DNA of 49,158 nucleotides from CAZVEV01 sp964625865 (GTDB taxonomy: Bacteria; Planctomycetota; Phycisphaerae; SM23-33), in NCBI GenBank assembly GCA_964625865.1, contig CAZVEV010000007.1, positions 1-49,158 of the forward strand. The letters run 5' to 3'. A program made the translations under genes and the position numbers. Of the stretch, positions 25,226 through 33,445 are shown piece by piece. Numbering within the stretch: position 1 is the stretch's first letter; each line of letters opens with the position of its first letter. Below the pieces are notes generated by a model. The model saw nothing but the letters and a program-made list of their open reading frames with translations, was not told the DNA's origin and searched no databases.

Positions 25226-26875
25226 ATGAGTTACCTCTTGCAACTTCTCGGCCGTGGACTTGGCAGCGACCTGGGCGAAGTCCTGGATCGCTACTACTGG
25301 TCGCCCCAATCGTGCAGTCTGGCCGAACTCGAATCGCGCTGTGCCTCTGCCGGCCACGACCTGCAACTGCACCTGCAGCTTGGCCTGGCGTATATCCGGT
25401 CGGCGCGCCTGGACGATGCGATAGCCCACCTCAGGCGCCTGTGCCACCGCGAACCGGGTTCGCTGGCCGGGCGGCTGGCACTGGCCTCGGCGCTGGCGGA
25501 ACACGGCGACCTGCCCGAGGCGCTGGACCACCTGACCATCGCCAACCAGAACCACACGGGCGAGCCGAGGGTCCTGTTTGCGATCGGCTTCTGCCTCGAA
25601 AAGCTCCAGCGAGGACGGGAGGCCTTCGCGTACTACCGTGACGCGGTGGCACGCGACCCGCGACTGGTCGCGGCGCGCGAGCGCCTGGCGGCACTGGCGC
25701 TGGCCAACGACGACCTGGACGAGGCGATCAGGCAGTACGAGACGCTCCGTTTCGAACTGGCCGAGCAGCCGTGGGTCCGCGGGGCGCTGGCGATGCTGTA
25801 TCACCGCGACGGACAGCATGCCCGGAGCATCGAGGAATTCGAGGCCGCCATCGCCCTCGAACCGGAGAATTGGGCCCTCATCGACGACCAGGTCGAATCC
25901 CTGGTTGCCGACGGACAGGTCCGCGAGGCCATCGAACGTCTCCACGAGTTGATCGACGACCAGGGCCCGTTCGCCGACCTGCACTGTCGCCTTGCGGACC
26001 TGTACAGCCGCATCGGCGACGACAAGGCCGCCATGCAGTACTACGGCCTGGCCATCGAGTTCCAGCCCGACTACATGGAAGCCAAGATCAAGCTCGGGAC
26101 GCATCACCTGGTCTGCGGACGGTGGGACGAGGCGGCCGAGGCGTTCTGCGAGGCCGGCGGCATCAACGACCGGTCGATGCAGAACTACGTCGGGATGGGC
26201 GTTGCGCAACTGGCCGCCGGGCGACGGGCCGAGGCGATGAACAGCTTCGAGCTGGCCGCCGCCGTCGAGCCCAACAGCACGCTGCTGATCACCGAAATGG
26301 CCAAGCTCCAACTCAAGTCCGCGGTGGCCGAGGAATTCATCCGGAGCTTCTCCGTGCCCGGCGACCTGCCCGTGGCGGAGGTGGCCCTGGACAACGACGA
26401 CCTGCTTCACACGCAGTTGGCCCGCCATGCCGACCAAGTCGCCGCCCGTCCCGGCCACGCCGACGTGCGATACCGATACGGCGTGCTCCTCCGCAGTGAA
26501 GGGCGGCTGGCCGAGGCGCTGGAGCAATTCACCGCCGCCGTCGAGATCAACCCCGCCTACACCCAGGCGCTCATCCACAAGGGCATCACCGAGCAGGAAC
26601 TCGGCAAGACCGACGAGACGATCGAGACGTTCAAGAGCGTCCTGGACGTCAAGCCGCACTACGTGGACCTGCACTACCGCCTGGGCCTGCTCTACACCGA
26701 CCGCCGCGAGTTCGACCAGGCCGTCGAGCACATGGAAGCCGCTGCCGAAGGGGCCGCCGACAACGAGCAGATCCGCGCGGGACTTGCCCTCTCGCTTCAG
26801 AACATGGGCCTGATGGACCGCGCCGCGGCCACCTGGCGAAGCCTCCGCAAGATGCACCAGGGATCCACCACATAA
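25226..26875 (+). CDS. Tetratricopeptide-repeat protein, 549 residues
   Basis: About a dozen TPR units span the protein (LQLGLAYIRSARLDDAIAHL, LADLYSRIGDDKAAMQYYGL, YRYGVLLRSEGRLAEALEQF, IHKGITEQELGKTDETIETF). The opening MSYLLQLLGRGLGSDLGEVLDRYYW is hydrophobic but short and lacks a charged start, so export is doubtful. GGAG lies 9 nt before the ATG at 25226. It overlaps nothing but follows the previous TPR gene by 14 bp. The pair resembles TPR proteins found near planctomycete polysaccharide and secretion genes; a specific function cannot be assigned. Confidence 0.85.
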   Translation: MSYLLQLLGRGLGSDLGEVLDRYYWSPQSCSLAELESRCASAGHDLQLHLQLGLAYIRSARLDDAIAHLRRLCHREPGSLAGRLALASALAEHGDLPEALDHLTIANQNHTGEPRVLFAIGFCLEKLQRGREAFAYYRDAVARDPRLVAARERLAALALANDDLDEAIRQYETLRFELAEQPWVRGALAMLYHRDGQHARSIEEFEAAIALEPENWALIDDQVESLVADGQVREAIERLHELIDDQGPFADLHCRLADLYSRIGDDKAAMQYYGLAIEFQPDYMEAKIKLGTHHLVCGRWDEAAEAFCEAGGINDRSMQNYVGMGVAQLAAGRRAEAMNSFELAAAVEPNSTLLITEMAKLQLKSAVAEEFIRSFSVPGDLPVAEVALDNDDLLHTQLARHADQVAARPGHADVRYRYGVLLRSEGRLAEALEQFTAAVEINPAYTQALIHKGITEQELGKTDETIETFKSVLDVKPHYVDLHYRLGLLYTDRREFDQAVEHMEAAAEGAADNEQIRAGLALSLQNMGLMDRAAATWRSLRKMHQGSTT

Positions 26876-26953
26876 GGGCTGACCCCACGATAAACAGCGC
26901 CGGTCGGTCTTCGCCAGTTAGAATCCCACCATCCGGAGCGGATTGACGCGTTG

Positions 26954-28138
26954 TTACGCCAGAAGCTCGGCGATGCGGTCGAGGCCCTTGTCGATGTTCT
27001 CCATGCTCGTGGCGAAGCTCAGGCGGACGCAGGTGTCCTCGCCGAACGGGGCGCCGGGGACCAGGGCCACGTTGGCTGACTCGATACACGCTTTGGCGAA
27101 GCTCATCGAGTCAGTCACCTCGATGCCGCCCAGCGTCCGACCGTACGTGCCGCTGACGTCCGGGAAGCAGTAGAACGCTCCGGTCGGCTGCGTGCAGGTG
27201 ATCCCGTCGATGGCGTTCAGGCGGGCCGCCATGTGCACGCCGCGCTTCTCGAACTCCAGTCGCATGGTCTCGACGGCGTCGGCGGCCTCGGGTGAGGTGT
27301 AGGCCGCCAGCGCGCCGGCCTGGGCGAAGCTGACCGGGTTAGTGGTCGAGTGGCTCATCAGTCGGGCCATCGCGGAGATGACGTCCTGCGGGCCTGCGGC
27401 CCAGCCGAGTCGCCAGCCGGTCATGGAGTAGGTCTTGGCCAGCCCGTTGAAGGTGACCGTACGTTCGGCCAGTCCGTCGGCCAGCGTGGCAAACGAGACG
27501 AACTTCGTCTTGCCGTAGATCAGGTTCTCGTAGATCTCGTCGGCGAAGACGATCAGGTCGGTCTGCATGACGGCGTCGGCGATGGCCTGCAGCTCATCGG
27601 GGCTGTACGTTGCACCGGTGGGATTCGAGGGGGAGTTCAGCACGAGGACCTTGGCCCCGTCCGCGGCGTCCAGGATCTGCTGCGGGGTGATCTTGAACTC
27701 CGCGTCGGCCCCGGCGTGCAGGATGACGGACTTCCCGCCTGCGAGGGTGACCATCTCGGGATAGCTCACCCAGTACGGCGCGGGAATCAGCACGGTGTCG
27801 CCGGGGTCGATGACGGCCTGGAAGGCCAGGTACAGCGCGTTTTTTCCGCCGAACGTGACGAGCACCTGCGAGGGGTCGACGGTGATGCCGTTCTCGCGGG
27901 CGAGTTTGTCGGCGATGGCCTGCTTCAGGGCGATCGCGCTTCGCGGGGTGTACTTCGTGTCGCCTGCATCCAGGGCGTCCTTGGCGGCGTCCTTGATGAA
28001 CTGGGGCGTGTCGAAGTCCGGCTCGCCGGCGCCGAAGCTGACGATGTCGTGGCCTTCGGCCTGCATCTGCTTGGCGCGGCTGGTGATGGCGATGGTGGCG
28101 CTGGTGCCTACGGCTGATATACGTTGCGATAGTTTCAT
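26954..28138 (-). CDS. Class I pyridoxal-phosphate aminotransferase (aspartate aminotransferase type)
   Basis: The 394-residue enzyme belongs to fold-type I, subgroup I-gamma. It shows the PLP Lys235 in NGLAKTYSMTGWRLGW, the SNPTG segment around Asn172, Asp200 in VFADEIYE and a C-terminal Arg in CVRLSFA. The N-terminal FGAGEPDFDTP motif is typical of bacterial aspartate/prephenate aminotransferases. It would interconvert aspartate and oxaloacetate with 2-oxoglutarate, with prephenate use possible. AGGAG lies 6 nt upstream of the ATG. It is convergent with the TPR genes and stands upstream of no clear pathway partner. Confidence 0.93.
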   Translation of the reverse strand: MKLSQRISAVGTSATIAITSRAKQMQAEGHDIVSFGAGEPDFDTPQFIKDAAKDALDAGDTKYTPRSAIALKQAIADKLARENGITVDPSQVLVTFGGKNALYLAFQAVIDPGDTVLIPAPYWVSYPEMVTLAGGKSVILHAGADAEFKITPQQILDAADGAKVLVLNSPSNPTGATYSPDELQAIADAVMQTDLIVFADEIYENLIYGKTKFVSFATLADGLAERTVTFNGLAKTYSMTGWRLGWAAGPQDVISAMARLMSHSTTNPVSFAQAGALAAYTSPEAADAVETMRLEFEKRGVHMAARLNAIDGITCTQPTGAFYCFPDVSGTYGRTLGGIEVTDSMSFAKACIESANVALVPGAPFGEDTCVRLSFATSMENIDKGLDRIAELLA

Positions 28139-28208
28139 GGTGTTCTCCTAAAGATTCGCGTGAAGCTTAGCGATTGAGCGACGAATGTCAACGGTCGTCT
28201 TCGGTGGG

Positions 28209-31200
28209 CTATGGTCGCTGGACCCGCGGGGCAGTGCGGACGCGCGGGCGGATGGGCAGTCTCTCGATGCCGGGGAAGTCCGGGTCATCGAGGGCGCGGA
28301 CCTCCGGCTCGCCCCGGAACGGGCAGCAGGCGTCGACCCACGCGATCAGTCGCCGCAGGCTCAGGGGATCGACCTTCACCTTGTTGTGCTTGCCGCTGGA
28401 GGCGATCTCGATCAGCTTGCTCGCATGCGACAGGTGCGTCTTCGGCTTCAGGGTCTTGTACGTTGCTCGAGATTCGACGGGGATGGCCCCCGCGATGCCG
28501 TAACCGGGCCCGGGCTTGGCAGGGTTCCCCCAGCCGGCCGGTCCGACCAGGGTGAGGTACGGCTCTGTGAAGGGTCCGCGCCCGGGGCGATGTGTCAGGT
28601 CCAGTTTCTTGCGCCCCTTGCCCTTGCCCTGGTGACACTTGCCGCAGTACTTGTCCAGGACCGGCTGGACGAATCGCTCGTAACTGATGCTCTCGGTGCC
28701 CCAGGGCGCCGGCGTCAGGTCGTCAGGCCCTCGGCCAAACGGCAGGCGCTGGGGTCGGGCCGGCGTGGCGCTTTGCATCTCGTGACAGCCCAGGCAGCCC
28801 CGCGTCTCGCCGGGCATCAGGCCGGTGAAGCTCCGCATCGTCTGCAGGCAGCGGAAATCCTTGTCGAGGAGTTGGAAGAACACGGCCCGTCCGCTGGGGA
28901 CTTTGAAGTAGACCGAACCGTCGGTCCCGACCGGCGCGAGGCCGAGGATTCGCTTGACCGATTCCTCCTGGACGATGGAGACGGCCGGACCGGAGTGGCG
29001 GTAGGTCTTTCCCCACGTGGAGTAGGTCTTGTGGTCCTGCTGGAAGACCCGCAAGTATTTCGCCTCCCCTCGCTCAAGCCCGGTCGCGCCCTGGTAGACG
29101 TCGGCACTGTAGAAGACACCTGGCTGCTGGCGCTTCCTCTGCTTGCCCGTTCCGGGCCAGGCCACGCGGTCGGGCAGGGCGGGGGGCTTCGGTCTCGGCC
29201 TGACGGGTATCGCGTGCAGGATGTTGTGCGTTCCCTCGTAGATCAGTTCGCGGTTGCCGTCCACGTCCATCAGGTACAGGCGAAACCGCCCGCCCTGCCC
29301 CCGCGCCGAGACCAGGAAGTCTCCCTCCGAGAGCGGATAGGGCGAGGTGTACCCCGTGAACTTGCCCGACGCGTGATAGTGCGCCGAGTGTCCCGGATCG
29401 ACCGGCCCGTTGCCGCACTCCGGCCAGCGCAGGTCGCGGGTGACTTTGGTCAGCCCGTGCGGGAAGTTGAACCCCTTGGTCGGATCGATGATCCCCACCG
29501 AGCCGGACCACCAGTCGTGGTGCCCCACGCCGCAGAACATGACCTTCCGGCTGCCCGGAATCTGTCGGGGCTGGGACACGTGGTCGGGCCACACGCTCTG
29601 GTTGCCCCAGAACACGTTGACATTCGTGCCGTCCGGGTTGACCGTCCAAAGGCTCTGTATCCGCCAGAGCGGCTTGTCCGTGTACTCCCAGCGCGAGTAG
29701 ATGACTCTCCCGTCGGCCAGGAGGGCGGGCACGAAGTCCGGCTCGCTGTTGTTGCTGATGAGGTAGACGTTCTGTCCGTCTGCGTCGCATCGGGCCAGGG
29801 TGTAGGAGTAGATGAACGGTCCGCAGCGAACGTACGTGTTGCCGCGGGTGGTCGTGAACAGGATATGCCCGTCGGGCAGATAGATCGGGTCGATGTCGTC
29901 GTAGTCGCTGTCGGTGAGCTGGTTCGTGCGGCCGGTGGCGAGGTCCATCTCGTAGAGGTGAAAGCTCTTGCCCTCGTGGGCCTTGTAGCAGAACAGCACC
30001 TTCCGAGCGTCGAAGGACAGATCCGGCCGCCAGAAGCTGCCCGGCTTGTCCGGCGCCAGGAGTTTGACCGTGCCAGCCGGACTCAGCCCGTCCAGCACGA
30101 GCAGTCTCCCGCCGGGCGTGGCCGAGATCCCCATGCGGTGAATGGCCTCGTGAATCACCTGCTGGCCCTTCGGCATCGGCTGGTCGATCAGCAGCAGCTT
30201 GGTGAAGTCCAGCACGGGGTTCTTCAGTGCGATGCGTCGCTTGAGACGGCGAACGGCGAAGTACAGTTCCACCACGGCCGGGGCCTCGTGCGCGTAGGTC
30301 GCCACCTGATCCAGCAGGCCCTTAATGCGCCCCCACGGCCCGCCGCCGAACTTCGCGGCGACCACCACTCTCTTCCACGCCGAATCGTCAAAGTCTTTCT
30401 TCGTCCAGCCTGCGCGTTTGACCTTCTCGGTCCTCCACGTGTTGTCGGAAAGGACCGTCAATTGCTTTCCGTCGGCCAGGAGCACCGTCAGGCGAGCGAT
30501 GAGCCCGGCCGGGTTGTTTGGAACATTGGAGTACTTGTTCTCACCGCGGACGGCCAGGACGTTCTCGCCGGGGCCGAACAGTCTGCCGTCGATTGTAAAC
30601 GCCGCCGTCCGGTTCCACGCCCCGCCGGCGCCGATGCGGGTCCCGTTGGCAAAGATTTCGCACACGTCGTCGCAGGCAATCCGCAGATCGCCGCGTTTGA
30701 CGCGCGCACCTTTCGGGATGCGTATCGTGACGCGGAAGTACCTCGATTCAGTCGGAGCGTTATGGGCTGGGCGGCCCTCGGGGAACCATATCCACTTCGG
30801 CACCGCATCGGAGCGTTTGGCGGGGGGTTGGCCCGTCAACTTCGTCAGTCGCCGAGTCAGTGCGTCCAACTCGGCCAGTTCCGCTTTCAGAGGCGGTGCC
30901 TTCTCATGGCGGGCCAGCCGGCGGGCCAGTTGTCGCGCCCAGCCGATCTCCTCGGCCGTCCGGGCCACCAGCGGTCGACCCATCGCCTGGAACAGCCAGT
31001 CGCGCTGCAGGGCGGTGTCGGCCTCAGCGGGCGTCAGCGACCTGGTCTCGGGCGTCCGGGGGGCGTGGTGCGTCACGGGGAGGATCATCTGGCCGTAGCG
31101 CCGCTTGGGTCGTTTCCGGCCTGCCTCCGCTGCTCGGATCGGGCACGACACCAGGGCCAGGCAGATCAGCACGACCATCGCAAGGCCGGACTTCCGCAGG

Positions 31201-31277
31201 GAGGCGTGTGGGGCAGTGCGATGCCTGGACCCCGCAGCACCGACGATTGACGATAGCAGGAGGCCCGCTCTCTGCAT
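28209..31277 (-). CDS. Large secreted c-type-haem protein with beta-propeller, hydrazine-synthase-alpha-like family
   Basis: The ~1022-residue protein has an N-terminal export signal (hydrophobic AMVVLICLALVSC then AEA). Next is a beta-sandwich domain like those in glycosidases (KWIWFPEG, CEIFANGTRIG, GENVLAV). A six- or seven-bladed PD40/TolB-like propeller follows (RKVLFCYKAHEGKSFHLYEM, GHILFTTTRGNTYVR), and then a region typical of hydrazine-synthase-alpha-like planctomycete proteins. Two c-type haem sites are visible: CLGCH (28782-28796) and CGKCH (28632-28646), the latter in a PVLDKYCGKCHQGKG context. Other hydrazine synthase subunits are absent, so hydrazine formation is not implied. 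An ATG at 31277 with GGAG upstream is chosen; 31289 and 31178 are alternatives. Confidence 0.85.
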   Translation of the reverse strand: MQRAGLLLSSIVGAAGSRHRTAPHASLRKSGLAMVVLICLALVSCPIRAAEAGRKRPKRRYGQMILPVTHHAPRTPETRSLTPAEADTALQRDWLFQAMGRPLVARTAEEIGWARQLARRLARHEKAPPLKAELAELDALTRRLTKLTGQPPAKRSDAVPKWIWFPEGRPAHNAPTESRYFRVTIRIPKGARVKRGDLRIACDDVCEIFANGTRIGAGGAWNRTAAFTIDGRLFGPGENVLAVRGENKYSNVPNNPAGLIARLTVLLADGKQLTVLSDNTWRTEKVKRAGWTKKDFDDSAWKRVVVAAKFGGGPWGRIKGLLDQVATYAHEAPAVVELYFAVRRLKRRIALKNPVLDFTKLLLIDQPMPKGQQVIHEAIHRMGISATPGGRLLVLDGLSPAGTVKLLAPDKPGSFWRPDLSFDARKVLFCYKAHEGKSFHLYEMDLATGRTNQLTDSDYDDIDPIYLPDGHILFTTTRGNTYVRCGPFIYSYTLARCDADGQNVYLISNNSEPDFVPALLADGRVIYSRWEYTDKPLWRIQSLWTVNPDGTNVNVFWGNQSVWPDHVSQPRQIPGSRKVMFCGVGHHDWWSGSVGIIDPTKGFNFPHGLTKVTRDLRWPECGNGPVDPGHSAHYHASGKFTGYTSPYPLSEGDFLVSARGQGGRFRLYLMDVDGNRELIYEGTHNILHAIPVRPRPKPPALPDRVAWPGTGKQRKRQQPGVFYSADVYQGATGLERGEAKYLRVFQQDHKTYSTWGKTYRHSGPAVSIVQEESVKRILGLAPVGTDGSVYFKVPSGRAVFFQLLDKDFRCLQTMRSFTGLMPGETRGCLGCHEMQSATPARPQRLPFGRGPDDLTPAPWGTESISYERFVQPVLDKYCGKCHQGKGKGRKKLDLTHRPGRGPFTEPYLTLVGPAGWGNPAKPGPGYGIAGAIPVESRATYKTLKPKTHLSHASKLIEIASSGKHNKVKVDPLSLRRLIAWVDACCPFRGEPEVRALDDPDFPGIERLPIRPRVRTAPRVQRP

Positions 31278-31476
31278 GGCGTACTCCATTTGAGCGTTCG
31301 GATTCAGATCGGCAGCACCGACCTGGAGGGCTGTCGGCAGTCTGCTTCCGCAATCCGCACCGTTTACACGTGCCCCCCTGACCAAGCGCGCGATTCCCAG
31401 AGCCTCCCGCGGAGCCGAAATCCCTGTCACACAGATTGTCGGCCCGGGCGGGCTTCAGGCGACCCGCTATGATCCG

Positions 31477-32985
31477 TCAGTCGCTGTACTCGAGTCTCTT
31501 CTCGGGCATCTGGCCGATGTAATCGAGGAAGCGGTTGGCGTTGAGCACGGGGATCTTCAGCTCGATCGCCCGCTGCTTGATGCTGTTGTACCGGTTCCAG
31601 ATCTTGACGTTGTCCTCGTAGGCCTTGCGGACCTGCGGGGGCGAGTCCGGGCCGGGCTCGACGGGCTTGGGCATCTCGTTGCCGAGCACCACGTAGTCGC
31701 TGCTGACGGTAACCTCGTCGGAGACCTTCCCGCCATAGTTGCGGATAAGCGTCTTGACCGCGGCCGTGCCGGCAAGCGTGGCCTTGCCCGTGCCATGCAG
31801 GTCGAACACGCCCTCGACGACGAAGGAGTAGGTGCGGCTCTTGTCGAACGCGAGGTTGGCGATCGGGTCGCCCTTGGCGATGGAGGCGACCTCGCCGCCG
31901 GCGTCGCGGGTCAGGCGGCACTCGGCGACGTCGGGCATGACGCGGGTGACAACCAGGGCGCCCTTGTTCTTGGTCTCTTCGGTGATCGGCCCCGGGGCGT
32001 AGACAGCGAAGGTCCAGTTACGGCGCACGCCGTCCTTGGCGCCGATGTTGATGTAGCAGTAGCCCTGGCGATCCGGATCGTTCATGACCGCGCCGTCAGG
32101 CGTGATCTTCCGCACGAGAGTCGCCGACGCCTCGCGCTGGCGCTTCAGGAAGGCGATCTGGCCTTCCAGTTGCGTGACCTTGGCCTGGAGGATGGCTTGC
32201 TTGGCCGTGGCGGTCTTCATGGCCAGGGCCTGCTCGGCAATCTTCGTGCCTTGGATGGCGATCTGCTTGTTCAGTTCCTCTTCGCGGGCGGCCTTGTCGT
32301 TCTCGAGCTTGTTGATCGCCTTCTCGTGAGCGGTTTGTTCGGCCCTGGCCTGGGTGACCGCCGCGTCCCGCGCGCTCTCCAGCTCCTTGACCTTCTCCTT
32401 CTGGGCCGCATCAAGGGCCGCGATCTGCGCGTCGCGCTCCTTGAACTTCTCCTGCTCGGCCTCCCGCGTCTTGTCGAACGTGGCGATATGCTCGTCCTTC
32501 TTGACCAGGGCGGCCTCGAGCTGGCGTATCTTGGAGACCAGTCCGCCGAGCTGACCCTTCTTCTGCCCGTACCACAGACGGAGATCCGCCGCAAGCGCCT
32601 CGGCCTCTTCGTACGTCGCGTCGCTGCCGACGATGTCTCGGGCCAGCCCCGCAACCTGCTGCTCCAGGCGCGCCGCGACCGTCAGATTCGGCTGCTGGGC
32701 CCGCTCGGCTCCCGTCTTGAACGAGTCGCACAACTCGGAAATGGAGAAGCCCTTGACCGGCAGGCCTTCCGGATACGCCCTGTCCAGGTAGGCGGCAACC
32801 TGTCTTTCGAGCTCGTCCTGGGTCGCCAGCGTCTTGCTGATCTTCTCTGCGACAACGGTCTTCTTGCGGGCCTCTTCGAGGTCCATGTACCACTTGACGG
32901 CCAAGCCGGTCGAGACCAGGAAGAAGAAGACCATGATGATCAGGAGATAGGGGGGACTCTTGCGTTGCGGTATCATGCGTGCCAT
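31477..32985 (-). CDS. Membrane-anchored coiled-coil protein with C-terminal BRCT-like domain
   Basis: The ~502-residue protein has one N-terminal membrane segment (about 13-32), with basic residues before it, so the rest is likely outside the cytoplasm. A long Lys/Glu/Ala-rich coiled coil spans about 130-290. A beta-rich segment (QGYCYINIGAKDGVRRNWTF, VTRVMPDVAECRL) follows. From about 388 to the end the sequence resembles a BRCT domain: FVVEGVF, then TAAVKTLIRNYGGKVSDEVTVSSDYVV and a closing IPVLNANRFLDYIG helix. The NYGGKV motif with a following VSSDYVV strand is the strongest sign. GGGAG lies 7 nt before the ATG at 32985. BRCT domains are known from DNA repair, not envelopes, so this is odd. 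Confidence 0.75.
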   Translation of the reverse strand: MARMIPQRKSPPYLLIIMVFFFLVSTGLAVKWYMDLEEARKKTVVAEKISKTLATQDELERQVAAYLDRAYPEGLPVKGFSISELCDSFKTGAERAQQPNLTVAARLEQQVAGLARDIVGSDATYEEAEALAADLRLWYGQKKGQLGGLVSKIRQLEAALVKKDEHIATFDKTREAEQEKFKERDAQIAALDAAQKEKVKELESARDAAVTQARAEQTAHEKAINKLENDKAAREEELNKQIAIQGTKIAEQALAMKTATAKQAILQAKVTQLEGQIAFLKRQREASATLVRKITPDGAVMNDPDRQGYCYINIGAKDGVRRNWTFAVYAPGPITEETKNKGALVVTRVMPDVAECRLTRDAGGEVASIAKGDPIANLAFDKSRTYSFVVEGVFDLHGTGKATLAGTAAVKTLIRNYGGKVSDEVTVSSDYVVLGNEMPKPVEPGPDSPPQVRKAYEDNVKIWNRYNSIKQRAIELKIPVLNANRFLDYIGQMPEKRLEYSD

Positions 32986-33270
32986 CGGCATACTCCCATC
33001 GCGGACAATCCTGATAACCACCAGTGGGGTCGGTACGGCCGCAACGATGCGTCATCCATGGCGCACCGCCAACCGAACCGGACGAGACTACGGCTCGCCC
33101 TGACGGTCCAATCTTCAAAAGTATCGCTCCATGTGGGGCAGCGAGTCAACAGCTTTTTCGCAAGGAGATGAATCAATATTTCCGCGTGGTTCAAGAGGGG
33201 GTGATTGTGGGCAGCACGTCCCGGGAGACGCCCGGGCTTTCACGGCAGAGGGAGAAGGGGACAGGGGATA
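32986..33270. other. Spacer with no gene seen
   Basis: No convincing coding sequence, promoter or structure could be picked out here apart from the flank of the repeat at 33271. Confidence 0.5.
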
Positions 33271-33382
33271 GGGGGCAGGGCGTAGGGAACGGCAAAGACA
33301 ACGTCCAGGGGGCCGTCCAATACGTTCATCGGCGCGGGGTGTGGTCCGGCTCTTATCGGGCCGTCCCCTACACCCTGCCCCC
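33271..33382. repeat. GGGGGCAGGG inverted repeat
   Basis: Arms at 33271-33293 and 33360-33382 (23 nt) are reverse complements with two mismatches around a 66-nt loop. Just before the left arm lies GGGGACAGGGGATA, a G-rich tract. It sits in the divergent-like spacer between the coiled-coil gene and the CoA-disulfide-reductase-like gene. Confidence 0.75.
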
Positions 33383-33445
33383 TCTTGCATCACTGACTGC
33401 TACCCTCTCTTGAATCAGGCCGATGCTTCCTGTTCGAGCCCGGCG

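Noticed and set aside
28185..31250. A 1021-codon open frame opposite the di-haem protein gene
   Set aside because: Antisense shadow with no domain pattern; the minus-strand protein has clear haem and propeller motifs.
28209..31277. Anammox hydrazine synthase
   Set aside because: Only an alpha-like protein is present; beta and gamma subunits, hydrazine dehydrogenase and other anammox genes are absent from the window.
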